A DNA stretch of 64,000 nt. Origin: Pararhodobacter zhoushanensis (lineage in GTDB: Bacteria; Pseudomonadota; Alphaproteobacteria; Rhodobacterales; Rhodobacteraceae). Position 1 is the first letter of the stretch. Each line of letters opens with the position of its first letter. Below the pieces are notes generated by a model. It was not told the DNA's origin. It worked only from the letters and a program-made list of their open reading frames with translations, and searched no databases. Both the position numbers and the translations under genes were made by a program. Positions 34,766-42,961 of this stretch are shown here, one piece after another. The stretch lies in assembly GCF_003990445.1 (NCBI RefSeq), contig NZ_REEZ01000014.1:1-64000 (forward strand), in the 5' to 3' direction.

Positions 34766-36888
34766 TGGGCGACCCTCGCGTGATCAGGGAAGCGGCGCGA
34801 TTGGAGACGATCAAGCCGCTGCCGCCCTATGCCAGCGCGCGCGCCGCCCTGCGCCGGGCCTTGCCCGCGTTGACGCCGCCCGAGCTGATCTCGGTCACGG
34901 ATGCCGCCGAGAAGTATATGCGGGTTTATACCGGCGGGCAGTGGCAACCGTACCGGCGCGCCGACGCGCCCTACATGGTCGAGCCGCAGGACACGACCGT
35001 GTCGCGGGACTATGCGGCGACGGTGTTTTGCGGGCCGTCGCAGTCGGGCAAGACGCTGATGCTGCAAGCGGCGTCGGTTCACGCGGTTTGTTCGCAGCCG
35101 TCGCGGGTGGCGCTGTTTCAGATGACCCGCGAAGCAGCGGCGGAATTCGAGCGCAACAAATGGTCGCCGATGGTGCGCAACTCGCCCGACGTCGCCAAGC
35201 GCCGGGACGCGGGCAGGGGCGCTGATAACCAGTATTCAAAGCGGTTTATCGGCGGCACCGAGTTGACCTTTGACTGGCCGACCGCGACCAAACTTGCCAG
35301 CTTCACCGGGCGGCTGGTGATGGGCACCGACTTTGACCGCTGGGCGGACTCGATCGACGGCGAGGGGTCGGGCTATGTGATGATGCGGGCGCGCACCCGC
35401 ACGCTGCGCTCGCGCGGCTCGGTGGTGATCGAGTCGTCGCCGGGTCGGGCGATCACGGATGAATCGTGGCGCGCCAAGACGCCGCACGATGCGCCGCCGG
35501 TCGCGGGTGGCGTTCTGAGCCTCTATCCGGCGGGCACGCGGGGGCGGTGGTACTGGCCTTGCCCTGAGTGCGGGGCGTTCTTTGAGCCGACCTTTGCGCG
35601 GCTGCGGTGGGCTGAAAGCAACGATCCGGCGGAATGCGGGGCCACGGCGCAGATGATCTGCCCGCATTGCCGCGAGGGTTTCGGGCATGAGCTTAAGGGC
35701 GAGTTGAACACGGCGGGCCGCTGGCTGCATGAGGCCGCGAACGGGCGCGATCTGGTGCGCCTCGGCGATCCCGCGATCCGCCGCACCGACATGGCGTCGT
35801 ACTGGCTGGACGGCGCGGCGGCGAGCTTTGCGACCTGGGCAGAAATTGTCGGGTTGTGGGTCACGGCGGTTGCTGCCTTCGATCGCACCGGGGATGAGGA
35901 ACAACTTAAAACAGTGACCAACACCGCGATTGGTCGCCCGTATCTGCCGCGCCATGCCGGGGCGGATGGCGAGTTGTCGGTGCAGGCGCTGCGCGACAAG
36001 GCGGCGGGCAATTCGACTCCGCAGGGAACCGCGCCCAGCTGGACCGCCTATCTGACGGTCTCGGTTGACGTGCAGGGCGGGCGATTTGTTGTCGGTGTCA
36101 CGGCTTGGGGGCTGGACGGTCGGCACCAGCCGATCGACCGTTTCGACCTGGTCAATCCGCCCGAGGGCGCGCCGGGTGGCGCGTCGCGCGGGATCAGGCC
36201 CTTTGATATCGCCGAGGATTGGGCGGTGCTGGACGGGCTGGCAATGCGCAGCTGGCCGGTCGACGGCGCGCATTGGGTTTTGCGCCCGGTGGCGCTGGCC
36301 GTCGACATGCACGGCGGCGGGTCGACCACCGAACACGCTTACCGCTTCTATCGCGGGCGGCGCAAAGAGGGGCAGGGCAAGCTCTGGTTTCTGACACGGG
36401 GCGAGGGGGGCGAGCATCGCGACCGCGTCTGGCTTCGCGCGCCCGAGCGCTCGGCGAACAAGCGCCGCCGCGCGGCGTCTGACGTCGAAATCCTGCACAT
36501 GGCGACGGATCGGCTGAAAGACGCGGTCGCGTCGTCGCTGCGTCTGACCGAGCCGGGCCGCAACTGGTGCGGCCTGCCGGAATGGTTCGGCGAGGCCGAG
36601 ACGGCGGAATTCACGGCAGAGCGCCGGGGGCCGAAAGGCTGGGTCAAAAAGCCGGGCATGCAGCGCAACGAAAGCCTGGACCATTTGGTGCAGGCCCGTG
36701 CGCTGCATATCCAGATCAAGGGCGAGACGATCACCGAGGCCGCGCCGCCGTTCTGGGCGCGGCTGGACGCGGATAACCCGTTTGCCGATTGGGTCGGGCC
36801 GCGCGCCGCTGTCGAGGCCCCAAAGCCGACCCCCGCCGCGCTGCCGCGCGCCGGGTGGATCGCACCGAGAAAAGGAAAATGGTTGTGA
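34765..36888 (+). CDS. Terminase large subunit (lambda gpA family)
   Basis: A 707-residue packaging motor and nuclease. The ATPase domain holds the Walker A-like CGPSQSGKTLM (about residues 90-100) and a strand VALFQMTREAAAEFERNKW. A zinc-finger-like pair, CPECGAFF and CPHCREGFG, follows in the middle. The nuclease half includes VSVDVQGGRFVVGVTAWG and AVDMHGGGSTTEHAYRF, with acidic metal ligands. Length and order match gpA-type terminases, implying cos packaging. Confidence 0.92.
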   Translation: MGDPRVIREAARLETIKPLPPYASARAALRRALPALTPPELISVTDAAEKYMRVYTGGQWQPYRRADAPYMVEPQDTTVSRDYAATVFCGPSQSGKTLMLQAASVHAVCSQPSRVALFQMTREAAAEFERNKWSPMVRNSPDVAKRRDAGRGADNQYSKRFIGGTELTFDWPTATKLASFTGRLVMGTDFDRWADSIDGEGSGYVMMRARTRTLRSRGSVVIESSPGRAITDESWRAKTPHDAPPVAGGVLSLYPAGTRGRWYWPCPECGAFFEPTFARLRWAESNDPAECGATAQMICPHCREGFGHELKGELNTAGRWLHEAANGRDLVRLGDPAIRRTDMASYWLDGAAASFATWAEIVGLWVTAVAAFDRTGDEEQLKTVTNTAIGRPYLPRHAGADGELSVQALRDKAAGNSTPQGTAPSWTAYLTVSVDVQGGRFVVGVTAWGLDGRHQPIDRFDLVNPPEGAPGGASRGIRPFDIAEDWAVLDGLAMRSWPVDGAHWVLRPVALAVDMHGGGSTTEHAYRFYRGRRKEGQGKLWFLTRGEGGEHRDRVWLRAPERSANKRRRAASDVEILHMATDRLKDAVASSLRLTEPGRNWCGLPEWFGEAETAEFTAERRGPKGWVKKPGMQRNESLDHLVQARALHIQIKGETITEAAPPFWARLDADNPFADWVGPRAAVEAPKPTPAALPRAGWIAPRKGKWL

Positions 36889-37088
36889 GTTGGACGCAGG
36901 AAGACGTCGACGCGCTCAAGGGCGCGATCGGCAAAGGTGCGGCGTCGGTGAAGATCGGCGACGAAATGGTGACGTTTCGGACCTTGTCCGAAATGCGCCA
37001 GACGCTCGCGCTGATGGAAGCCGAGGTTGCAGGCCCGGCGCGCCCCTCGGCGCAGATTTACCCCCGGTTTGTGAGACGTCCGCAATGA
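36879..37088 (+). CDS. Head-tail joining protein gpW-like
   Basis: A 69-residue protein, MVVSWTQEDVDALKGAIGKG to FVRRPQ, overlapping the terminase stop by 10 bases and preceded by AAAGGAAA. The gpW family pattern is visible (helix, short hairpin EMVTFRTLSEMRQ, helix). It plugs the portal ring after packaging. Confidence 0.78.
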   Translation: MVVSWTQEDVDALKGAIGKGAASVKIGDEMVTFRTLSEMRQTLALMEAEVAGPARPSAQIYPRFVRRPQ

Positions 37089-38539
37089 ACGCAATCGACT
37101 GGATTGTCGGGCAGGTCTCGCCCGCTGCGGCGGTGAAGCGTGCGCAGGCCCGCGAGGCGATGCGCGTCATGGCGCATTACCGCGCGGGCGATCTGACCCG
37201 CCGCTCGGAAAGCCTGCGCGCTGTCAATGGCGACGCCGACGCGGTGGCGATGTACGCCCGGCGCGGCCTGTCGCTGGTGGCGCGCGACGTGATCCGCAAT
37301 AACCCGATTGCCGCCTCGGCGCTGTCGGTGATCGTCAATAACGTGATCGGAACGGGGATCGAGCCGCGCCTGGTAAGCAAGGACAAGGGCCTTAAGCGCG
37401 AATGGGCCGACCTGATCAAGCCGCGCTTTGACACGTTGGCGATCGACGTTGACGGGGTGTCCACTCTGGGCGGGTTGCAGGCGCTCGCGTTCAGCGCGTG
37501 CGTGACCGATGGCGAGGCGCTGGTGGTCTGGCCCCTTCCGGGCACGCGCGGGGCCTCGGTGCGCGTGCTTGAGGCCGAGTTTCTGGACGATCGCCTGCAA
37601 GGCCCGGTCGGGCGCGGGCGCAACCTGATCTTTGATGGCATCGAATACGATGGTGACCGGGTGGTCGCCTATCACCTGTTCGATGAGCACCCCGGCTCGC
37701 CCGTGCTCGGGTCGAACATGCGCGGCCTGACGTCCAGCAGGGTTGACGCGTCGCGGGTTGCACACCTGTTCCGGGTCGATCGGCCCGGCCAGCGGCGCGG
37801 CGTCACCTGGTTCGCGGGTGTCCTGGATGACCTGGTGGCGCTGTCTGACAATGACGAGGCGCAGCTGATGCGCCAGAAGATCGCCGCCTGTTTCGCGGCG
37901 TTCTGGCGCACCGATGACGGGGATAACGAGGGTATTCCAAATACGCTTGCCCCCGGCCTGATCCAGCGCATCGGCCTCAACGATGAGGTGAGTTTCGCCA
38001 ATCCGCCCGACGTCACCGGATACGATGATTTCGGGCGCATTCATTTGCGCCGCATCGCGCGCGGTCTTGGCATCACCTACGAGGACATGTCCGGCGATCT
38101 GTCGAACGTCAATTTTTCCTCTGCGCGCCTCGGGCGTATCGCCATGGGGCAAAACGTCGAGCGCTGGCAATGGCACATGGCAATCCCGCGCCTGTGTCGA
38201 CCGATCGGCACCTGGACAATGCTGCAATGGGCTTATGACGCAGGCAACCGCCACAACGCGCAGGCGCTTCAAGAGGCGCGGATTGAATGGACCCCGCCGC
38301 CGCCGGTGATTGCCGACCCGAAAGCTGAAACGGCGGTGTCGGTGCAGCGGATCGAGGCGGGTCTTTCCTCGCGCCGGTCGGAGATCCGCAAGTCGGGTTA
38401 CGACCCCGACGCCATCGACGCCGAGATCGACGCCGATATGAAGCGCCGCGCCAATCTTGCCGCGATCAAAGCGCCTGGCGCGACGCCGCAGGTAGCACCC
38501 GGCGACGCCTCCGAAACCGAAAGGAATCTTGATGCCTGA
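37085..38539 (+). CDS. Phage portal protein (lambda family)
   Basis: A 484-residue portal protein of the lambda gpB type. Family landmarks are ARRGLSLVARDVIRNNPIAASALSVIVNNVIGTGI, WADLIKPRFDT, DGEALVVWPLPG, HLFRVDRPGQRRGVTWFA and YEDMSGDLSNVNFSSARLG. It forms the dodecameric vertex for DNA entry. It is followed with a slight overlap by the protease-capsid fusion. Confidence 0.92.
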   Translation: MNAIDWIVGQVSPAAAVKRAQAREAMRVMAHYRAGDLTRRSESLRAVNGDADAVAMYARRGLSLVARDVIRNNPIAASALSVIVNNVIGTGIEPRLVSKDKGLKREWADLIKPRFDTLAIDVDGVSTLGGLQALAFSACVTDGEALVVWPLPGTRGASVRVLEAEFLDDRLQGPVGRGRNLIFDGIEYDGDRVVAYHLFDEHPGSPVLGSNMRGLTSSRVDASRVAHLFRVDRPGQRRGVTWFAGVLDDLVALSDNDEAQLMRQKIAACFAAFWRTDDGDNEGIPNTLAPGLIQRIGLNDEVSFANPPDVTGYDDFGRIHLRRIARGLGITYEDMSGDLSNVNFSSARLGRIAMGQNVERWQWHMAIPRLCRPIGTWTMLQWAYDAGNRHNAQALQEARIEWTPPPPVIADPKAETAVSVQRIEAGLSSRRSEIRKSGYDPDAIDAEIDADMKRRANLAAIKAPGATPQVAPGDASETERNLDA

Positions 38540-40601
38540 TATTTATCTGGAGGGCATGGTCGGCACGCCGCCTTGGCCCGATGAGCCGCATTTTACCGGC
38601 GCTGATGTGCGCGCGATGCTGGCGCGTGCCAACGGCGAGCGCGTGACGGTCCTGCTGAACTGCCCCGGTGGCTTGGCGACCGAGGGTTTGGCCGTTTACC
38701 ACGCGTTGCGCGACTACGCGCCCGGCGTTGACGTGGTGATCGTCGGCGTTGCGGCCAGCGCGGGCAGTCTGATCGCCATGGCGGGCAGCACGATCACCAT
38801 GCGCGCCGGGGCGGTTCTGATGATCCATGACCCGGCGGTGCCTTTTGTCGACGGGCGCGGGACAGAAGCCGAGCACCGCGAAACCGCCGATGCCCTGGGC
38901 CGCATGTCTGGCGGCTATGCAGAAATCTACGCCGCGCGCGCCGGGATCACCGCTCAAGAGGCGCGCGACGTGATGCGCGCGGAAACGTGGTTCACGCCCG
39001 CCGAGGCGATCGCCGCAGGCTTTGCCGACATTGCCGAGGATGCCGCCGCGCAAAACGCCGCCGCCTTTTCCTATGCGGCCTATCAGCATGCCCCCCAGCA
39101 CTTGCTGGCCGGGTCTCGGGCCTCTGGCCCCTCACGGCAGGCCGTCATGGCCTGGATCGGCGGGGCTAATCCCGCAAGCGCTTCACTGAAAGGAATGGGC
39201 ATGGACCCGGAAGAAATCGACGACGACCTGACCCAAGGGCAGGGCGATGACACCACGACCGGCGGCGAGGGTGACGATACCAAGCCCGGCGGCGAGGGGG
39301 ATGACACCACGAACGCCGGTGAAGGTGACGACACCACAACCGGCGGAGACGGTGAAGAAGAAGATCCGGCCGCCAGCGATGCGTCGGCGATCTGTCACCT
39401 GGTGGAGATGCACGGCGAGTCGGCAGCGGTTGCAGGCGATTTCATCGCGCGTCGCCAAACCTATCGCCAAGTTGTCGCCCACTATCAGCAAAGAGGAAAT
39501 ACCGTGCCGAATCCGACCGGGCCGCGCGCCCGTATCACCCGTGATGAGCGCGACACGCGCCGCGCGGGTATGACCGCCGCGCTGGTTGCGCAATTCGCTC
39601 GCAATGATCCGACCGACACGCGGGCCCGCCCGTTCATGTCCATGTCGCTTGCGGAAATGGCGGCGACCGCCTCGGGCTACCGTGGGTCGCTGCGCACCGC
39701 CGACGACCGGCTGCGCGTGTTCATGGACATGCACACGACGTCGGATTTTCCGCTGTCGCTGTCCAATGCGCTGAATAAGGCGCTGGCCGATCGCTACCGC
39801 GAGCAAGTGCCGATTTACCGCCAGATTGCGCGCGAGAAATCCTTCAAGGATTTCCGGGCGCATTCGATCATTCGCCCCGGTGACTTCCCGATGATGCGCC
39901 CGCTGGGCGAAGGCGGTGAAATCAAGTCGGGCACCATTGGCGAGTCGGCAGAAACCGTCGCGCTGGGGTCGTATGGCATCCGCTTTGACGTGACGCGGCA
40001 AACCCTGATCAATGACGATATCGGCGCCATTGCCGATGCGATCGCCGATCAGGGCCGCATGGTGGCCCGGTTCGAGGAAGCGACGTTCTTTGCGGCCTGT
40101 TTCGGCAACGCCGGGGCCGGGCCGAACCTGTCCGACGGCAACGCAGTTTTCAACGCGGCCGACGGCACCAAGGCCGGGGCGAATGCGGCGATCAGCATCG
40201 CCACGCTGGCGGCGGGCCGCGCCGCGATCCGCAAGCACACGTCGATCGGCGGCGCAAAGCTGAACCTGTCGCCGAAAATCCTGCTGGTTTCACCGGACAA
40301 GGAAACGGTCGCCGAGCAGGTCGTCGCACCGCTGACGCCTGCCGATGCTGACAAGGCCAACCCGTTCTCGGGCAAGCTTGAGGTCATGTCGACCGCCGAA
40401 CTGACCGGGAACGGCTGGTATCTGCTGGCGAACCCTGCGGACGCTGCGCTCTTTGTGTTCGGCTTCCTTGAGGGATCCAGCGCGCCGCGCATGCGCCAAG
40501 AAGATGTGTTCGGGCGCGCGGGCATGTCCTGGACGCTGGAGCACGATTTCGGCGCGGGCGCTGCCGGTCGGGTCGGCGGCTGGTTCAACGGCGGCGCGTG
40601 A
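38532..40601 (+). CDS. Prohead protease/major capsid protein fusion
   Basis: A 689-residue fusion. Residues 1-195 are a ClpP-fold prohead protease with nucleophile region VAASAGSLIAM and His in VLMIHDPAV. Residues about 233-285 are an acidic GDDTT-rich repeat linker (four GEGDDT-like units) followed by a helix. From about 330 on lies an HK97/Mu-type major capsid domain (FPLSLSNALNKALADRYREQVP, YGIRFDVTRQTLINDDIGAI, MSWTLEHDFGAG). The protease must cut itself off during maturation, with the linker serving as the scaffold/delta region. ATG 38532. Confidence 0.9.
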   Translation: MPDIYLEGMVGTPPWPDEPHFTGADVRAMLARANGERVTVLLNCPGGLATEGLAVYHALRDYAPGVDVVIVGVAASAGSLIAMAGSTITMRAGAVLMIHDPAVPFVDGRGTEAEHRETADALGRMSGGYAEIYAARAGITAQEARDVMRAETWFTPAEAIAAGFADIAEDAAAQNAAAFSYAAYQHAPQHLLAGSRASGPSRQAVMAWIGGANPASASLKGMGMDPEEIDDDLTQGQGDDTTTGGEGDDTKPGGEGDDTTNAGEGDDTTTGGDGEEEDPAASDASAICHLVEMHGESAAVAGDFIARRQTYRQVVAHYQQRGNTVPNPTGPRARITRDERDTRRAGMTAALVAQFARNDPTDTRARPFMSMSLAEMAATASGYRGSLRTADDRLRVFMDMHTTSDFPLSLSNALNKALADRYREQVPIYRQIAREKSFKDFRAHSIIRPGDFPMMRPLGEGGEIKSGTIGESAETVALGSYGIRFDVTRQTLINDDIGAIADAIADQGRMVARFEEATFFAACFGNAGAGPNLSDGNAVFNAADGTKAGANAAISIATLAAGRAAIRKHTSIGGAKLNLSPKILLVSPDKETVAEQVVAPLTPADADKANPFSGKLEVMSTAELTGNGWYLLANPADAALFVFGFLEGSSAPRMRQEDVFGRAGMSWTLEHDFGAGAAGRVGGWFNGGA

Positions 40602-40630
40602 TCTGACCTGCACGTGATCTGAACCCAAAC

Positions 40631-40660
40631 GGGGCGGCAGCAGTGCCGCCCCTTTGCATT
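40631..40660 (+). terminator. Terminator after capsid gene
   Basis: A perfect 9-bp stem, GGGGCGGCA / TGCCGCCCC with loop GCAG, then TTTGCATTT, 30 bases after the capsid stop. It may tune late mRNA or stabilise the 3' end of abundant capsid mRNA. Confidence 0.65.
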
Positions 40661-40695
40661 TCGGGCGGTGGTGCCCTGTCGAGAAAGGCTGAAAA

Positions 40696-41028
40696 ATGAA
40701 AAATTACATTCAACCGGGCGAGGTCGTCGGCGTCCTCGCCCCGCGTGACGTGAAGTCGGGCGAGGGCGTGCTGATCGGCTCGCTGCTGGGTATCGCGCTG
40801 ACTGACGCCCTGACCGGCGCGCAGGTCGAGATCCAGCGCCGGGGTGTGTTTACCCATGCCAAGACGTCGGCGCAGGCGTGGACCGTCGGCGCAAAGCTGT
40901 ATTGGGACAACACGAATTTCGTGTTTACCACCACGGCCAGCGGCAACACGCTCGCGGGCACGGCGGCGGAAATCGCCGCCAACCCTTCGGCACTTGGCGT
41001 CGTTCTGCTGGACGGTGCCGTGCGGTGA
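40696..41028 (+). CDS. Capsid decoration/cement protein (DUF2190-like)
   Basis: A 110-residue protein (MKNYIQPGEVVGVLAPRDVKSGEGVLIGSLLGIA). This is the beta-rich head-decoration fold of the DUF2190/gpD-like group: a Gly/Val-rich start, AKLYWDNTNFVFTTTASGN and ALGVVLLDG. It sits right after the capsid gene, as in lambda. Confidence 0.85.
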   Translation: MKNYIQPGEVVGVLAPRDVKSGEGVLIGSLLGIALTDALTGAQVEIQRRGVFTHAKTSAQAWTVGAKLYWDNTNFVFTTTASGNTLAGTAAEIAANPSALGVVLLDGAVR

Positions 41029-41348
41029 CATCGCTGTTTGACGGTATGTCCGGGATCGCCGCTGCCGTTCTCGGCAGTGGCGTGCCCTACACCCCGCAGG
41101 GCGGCTCGGCGCGCGTGGTTAAGTCCATTCTGCGCCGCACGCCCGTGCGCGCGATCGGTCCCGACGGGGTCGACGTGCTGATCACCGCGCCGACCTGGCG
41201 CGTGCGGCGTGATCTGGTGCCCGAGCTGGCGCGCGATGATCGGGTTTCGGACGCGGACGGCACTTTGCGTGTCTTGAATATCTGGCCGCAAGGCTCACCC
41301 GCCGCCGACGCGCACCTGATCTGCGAGCTTGAGGCCGTGCCCGGATGA
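41025..41348 (+). CDS. Head-tail attachment protein-like
   Basis: A 107-residue protein from GTG 41025, which overlaps the decoration gene stop (GTGA). It starts MTSLFDGMSGIAAAVLGSGVPY and ends with ICELEAVPG. It lies in the position of lambda FII/gp10. Identity is by position and size; the sequence has no unique motif. Confidence 0.65.
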   Translation: MTSLFDGMSGIAAAVLGSGVPYTPQGGSARVVKSILRRTPVRAIGPDGVDVLITAPTWRVRRDLVPELARDDRVSDADGTLRVLNIWPQGSPAADAHLICELEAVPG

Positions 41349-41791
41349 GTGCCGAGCGCAAGGCCCTGCGCGAGGATCTACGCGTCGCTGTCGCTGCGGT
41401 GATGGCGGGCAACCCGACCTGGGCGGGCAAGTCGATCATTTCGGCCTGGACCACCAATCTTTCGCCCGACGCTCTGCCCGTGATCGGCGTTGCAACGCCG
41501 ACCGAGGAACGCGACGCGGCGGCGCAGGACACTGATTTCCAGACCTTCGTTGCCGTTGTGGTCGTCAAGCGCGCACACAAGGGCGGCGACGGCACCGAGC
41601 TTGAAGACACCCTTGACGACGACGCCGAAGCGCTGGTCGGGCCGATCGAGGCCGGGGTGCAAGCACAGGGCCGCGACTTTGCGTTGCGGTCCTCGGCGAT
41701 CGAGATTTCCGGCGAGGGGTCACCCCGCATCGGGACTCTGACTTTGACCTTTGGCGCGACAACCACGCGCGCCCGCATTCTCCCCCTCTGA
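41345..41791 (+). CDS. Minor tail/tail-completion protein (gpU-like)
   Basis: A 148-residue protein starting ATG 41345. Predicted mixed alpha/beta fold ending GSPRIGTLTLTFGATTTRARILPL resembles tail terminator proteins (gpU type). Order between head-tail connector and tail tube supports this. Confidence 0.65.
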   Translation: MSAERKALREDLRVAVAAVMAGNPTWAGKSIISAWTTNLSPDALPVIGVATPTEERDAAAQDTDFQTFVAVVVVKRAHKGGDGTELEDTLDDDAEALVGPIEAGVQAQGRDFALRSSAIEISGEGSPRIGTLTLTFGATTTRARILPL

Positions 41792-41802
41792 AAGGAAACG
41801 CT

Positions 41803-42264
41803 ATGCCCGCCCCCGCTTTGTCCATTGCGTCCATGCTTGCGCATGGGTCTGCCTTGCGCGTCGGTCGCGGCGAAACGCCGGACTGGATCATCATCACGGG
41901 CCTGCAAAACGTCGAATGGCCCGACCGCATGCCCGCCGACCTTGATGTGACGCACCAGGCGTCACCGGGTGCGACCGAGGAAAACAGGCCGGGTCTCTTG
42001 CCTGCCGTCGACTGGACGCAAGAAATGCTGCTGGACGCCGGGTCCGACGGTGACACCGCCCTGACCGAGCTTAACGTCCGCGACGGTGCGACCGGCGACA
42101 AGGAACTGCACCTGGTCGAAATCACGGTCGGCACTGGTGTGAACAAGAAGCAGCTGACCTGCATGGGCTATCTGAAAGATTACAAGCCGGTGGGCGCGCT
42201 GAAAGGCAACATCGTGATGCGGGCGACCTGGCGCTTGATGGCGACGGTTGCGAACGCAGCATGA
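41803..42264 (+). CDS. Major tail tube protein
   Basis: A 153-residue protein preceded by GAAAGGAA. Tail-tube traits are the beta-rich run VGTGVNKKQLTCMGYLKDYKPVGALKGN and the position ahead of the chaperone genes. It would polymerise along the tape measure. Confidence 0.72.
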   Translation: MPAPALSIASMLAHGSALRVGRGETPDWIIITGLQNVEWPDRMPADLDVTHQASPGATEENRPGLLPAVDWTQEMLLDAGSDGDTALTELNVRDGATGDKELHLVEITVGTGVNKKQLTCMGYLKDYKPVGALKGNIVMRATWRLMATVANAA

Positions 42265-42623
42265 GCAGCGCCCCTTTTGAAAAAGTCGCGGTCCCGTTGG
42301 CTGACGGGGCCACCCTTTACCTGCGTGCCGACGTCAACGCGCTGTGCGAATTTGAAAGCGTGGTGTCGCGCGCCGGGCTGGACCCGCTGCGCGAGTTGAC
42401 CGGGATCGAGCAGGGGTTTCACGGCACCTTCTCTGGTCTGCGGGCGCTGATCTGGGCCTGTGCTGTGGTGCATCACCCCAGCCTGACGGTGCAGGCCGTC
42501 GGCGACCTGTTGGATCAGAACGGGCAGGCGCTACGCGACGGTCTCGCCGAGGCGCTGAAACGCTCGGCCCCCGAAAAGGCCGAGGGTGACGCCTCGGGAA
42601 ATCCGCCGCCCCCGTCGGCCTGA
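42261..42623 (+). CDS. Tail assembly chaperone, short form (gpG-like)
   Basis: A 120-residue protein with a helical core (LRADVNALCEFESVVSRAGLDPLRELTG...FSGLRALIWACAVVHHPSL), as in lambda gpG or GTA tail chaperones. It is the zero-frame product ending at TGA 42621-42623, 18 bases after a slippery heptamer. It overlaps the tube-protein stop by ATGA. Confidence 0.8.
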   Translation: MSSAPFEKVAVPLADGATLYLRADVNALCEFESVVSRAGLDPLRELTGIEQGFHGTFSGLRALIWACAVVHHPSLTVQAVGDLLDQNGQALRDGLAEALKRSAPEKAEGDASGNPPPPSA

Positions 42624-42961
42624 GAGTTTGGGCTGACGGGCTTGCGGTCGAGTGGATCGCCGCAGGCTTTGAACCGGGGGCATTCTGGGCACAAACACCG
42701 CGCGCGCTGCAACGCGCGCTTAAAGGCGAGGCGCTGGCAAAGCGCCGTCGCCTGGCCGATGCCGCGCTTGCGGCGTGGGTCGGCGCGCATGTCGACGGCG
42801 ACGGGCTGCGCCGCTTTCTGGACGATCTGGAAGCAACGCCCGGCAAGACATTGCCGCCAGAAGCGCAGGGCCATGCCCTGCAAAGCATGGCGTCAAAGAT
42901 AGGCTCAATTTCGATGGACGATTACCGGGCGCGCATTCGCGGCCAGAAACGGGGGAACTGA
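42261..42961 (+). CDS. Tail assembly chaperone, frameshifted G-T fusion
   Basis: A -1 shift at GGGAAAT (42596-42602) lets ribosomes read on in another frame to TGA 42959-42961, giving a fusion of about 233 residues. The extension has good coding character: LRVWADGLAVEWIAAGFEPG, FLDDLEATPGKTLP and MDDYRARIRGQKRGN. It has no start codon of its own near its beginning, so fusion is the natural explanation. The T part would contact the tape measure and tail tube, as in lambda gpGT. Its stop overlaps the tape measure ATG (TGATG). Confidence 0.75.
42596..42602 (+). other. -1 frameshift slippery heptamer GGGAAAT
   Basis: In the zero frame the codons read G-GGA-AAT, fitting X XXY YYZ and differing from the lambda heptamer (GGGAAAG) in the last base only. 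The zero-frame stop is 18 bases downstream and the -1 frame stays open to the tape measure start. Confidence 0.75.

Noticed and set aside
42775-42960. N-terminal extension of the tape measure frame
   Set aside because: The tape measure family starts at the ATG at 42961; the upstream DNA codes for the -1 frame chaperone extension, which has better coding character.
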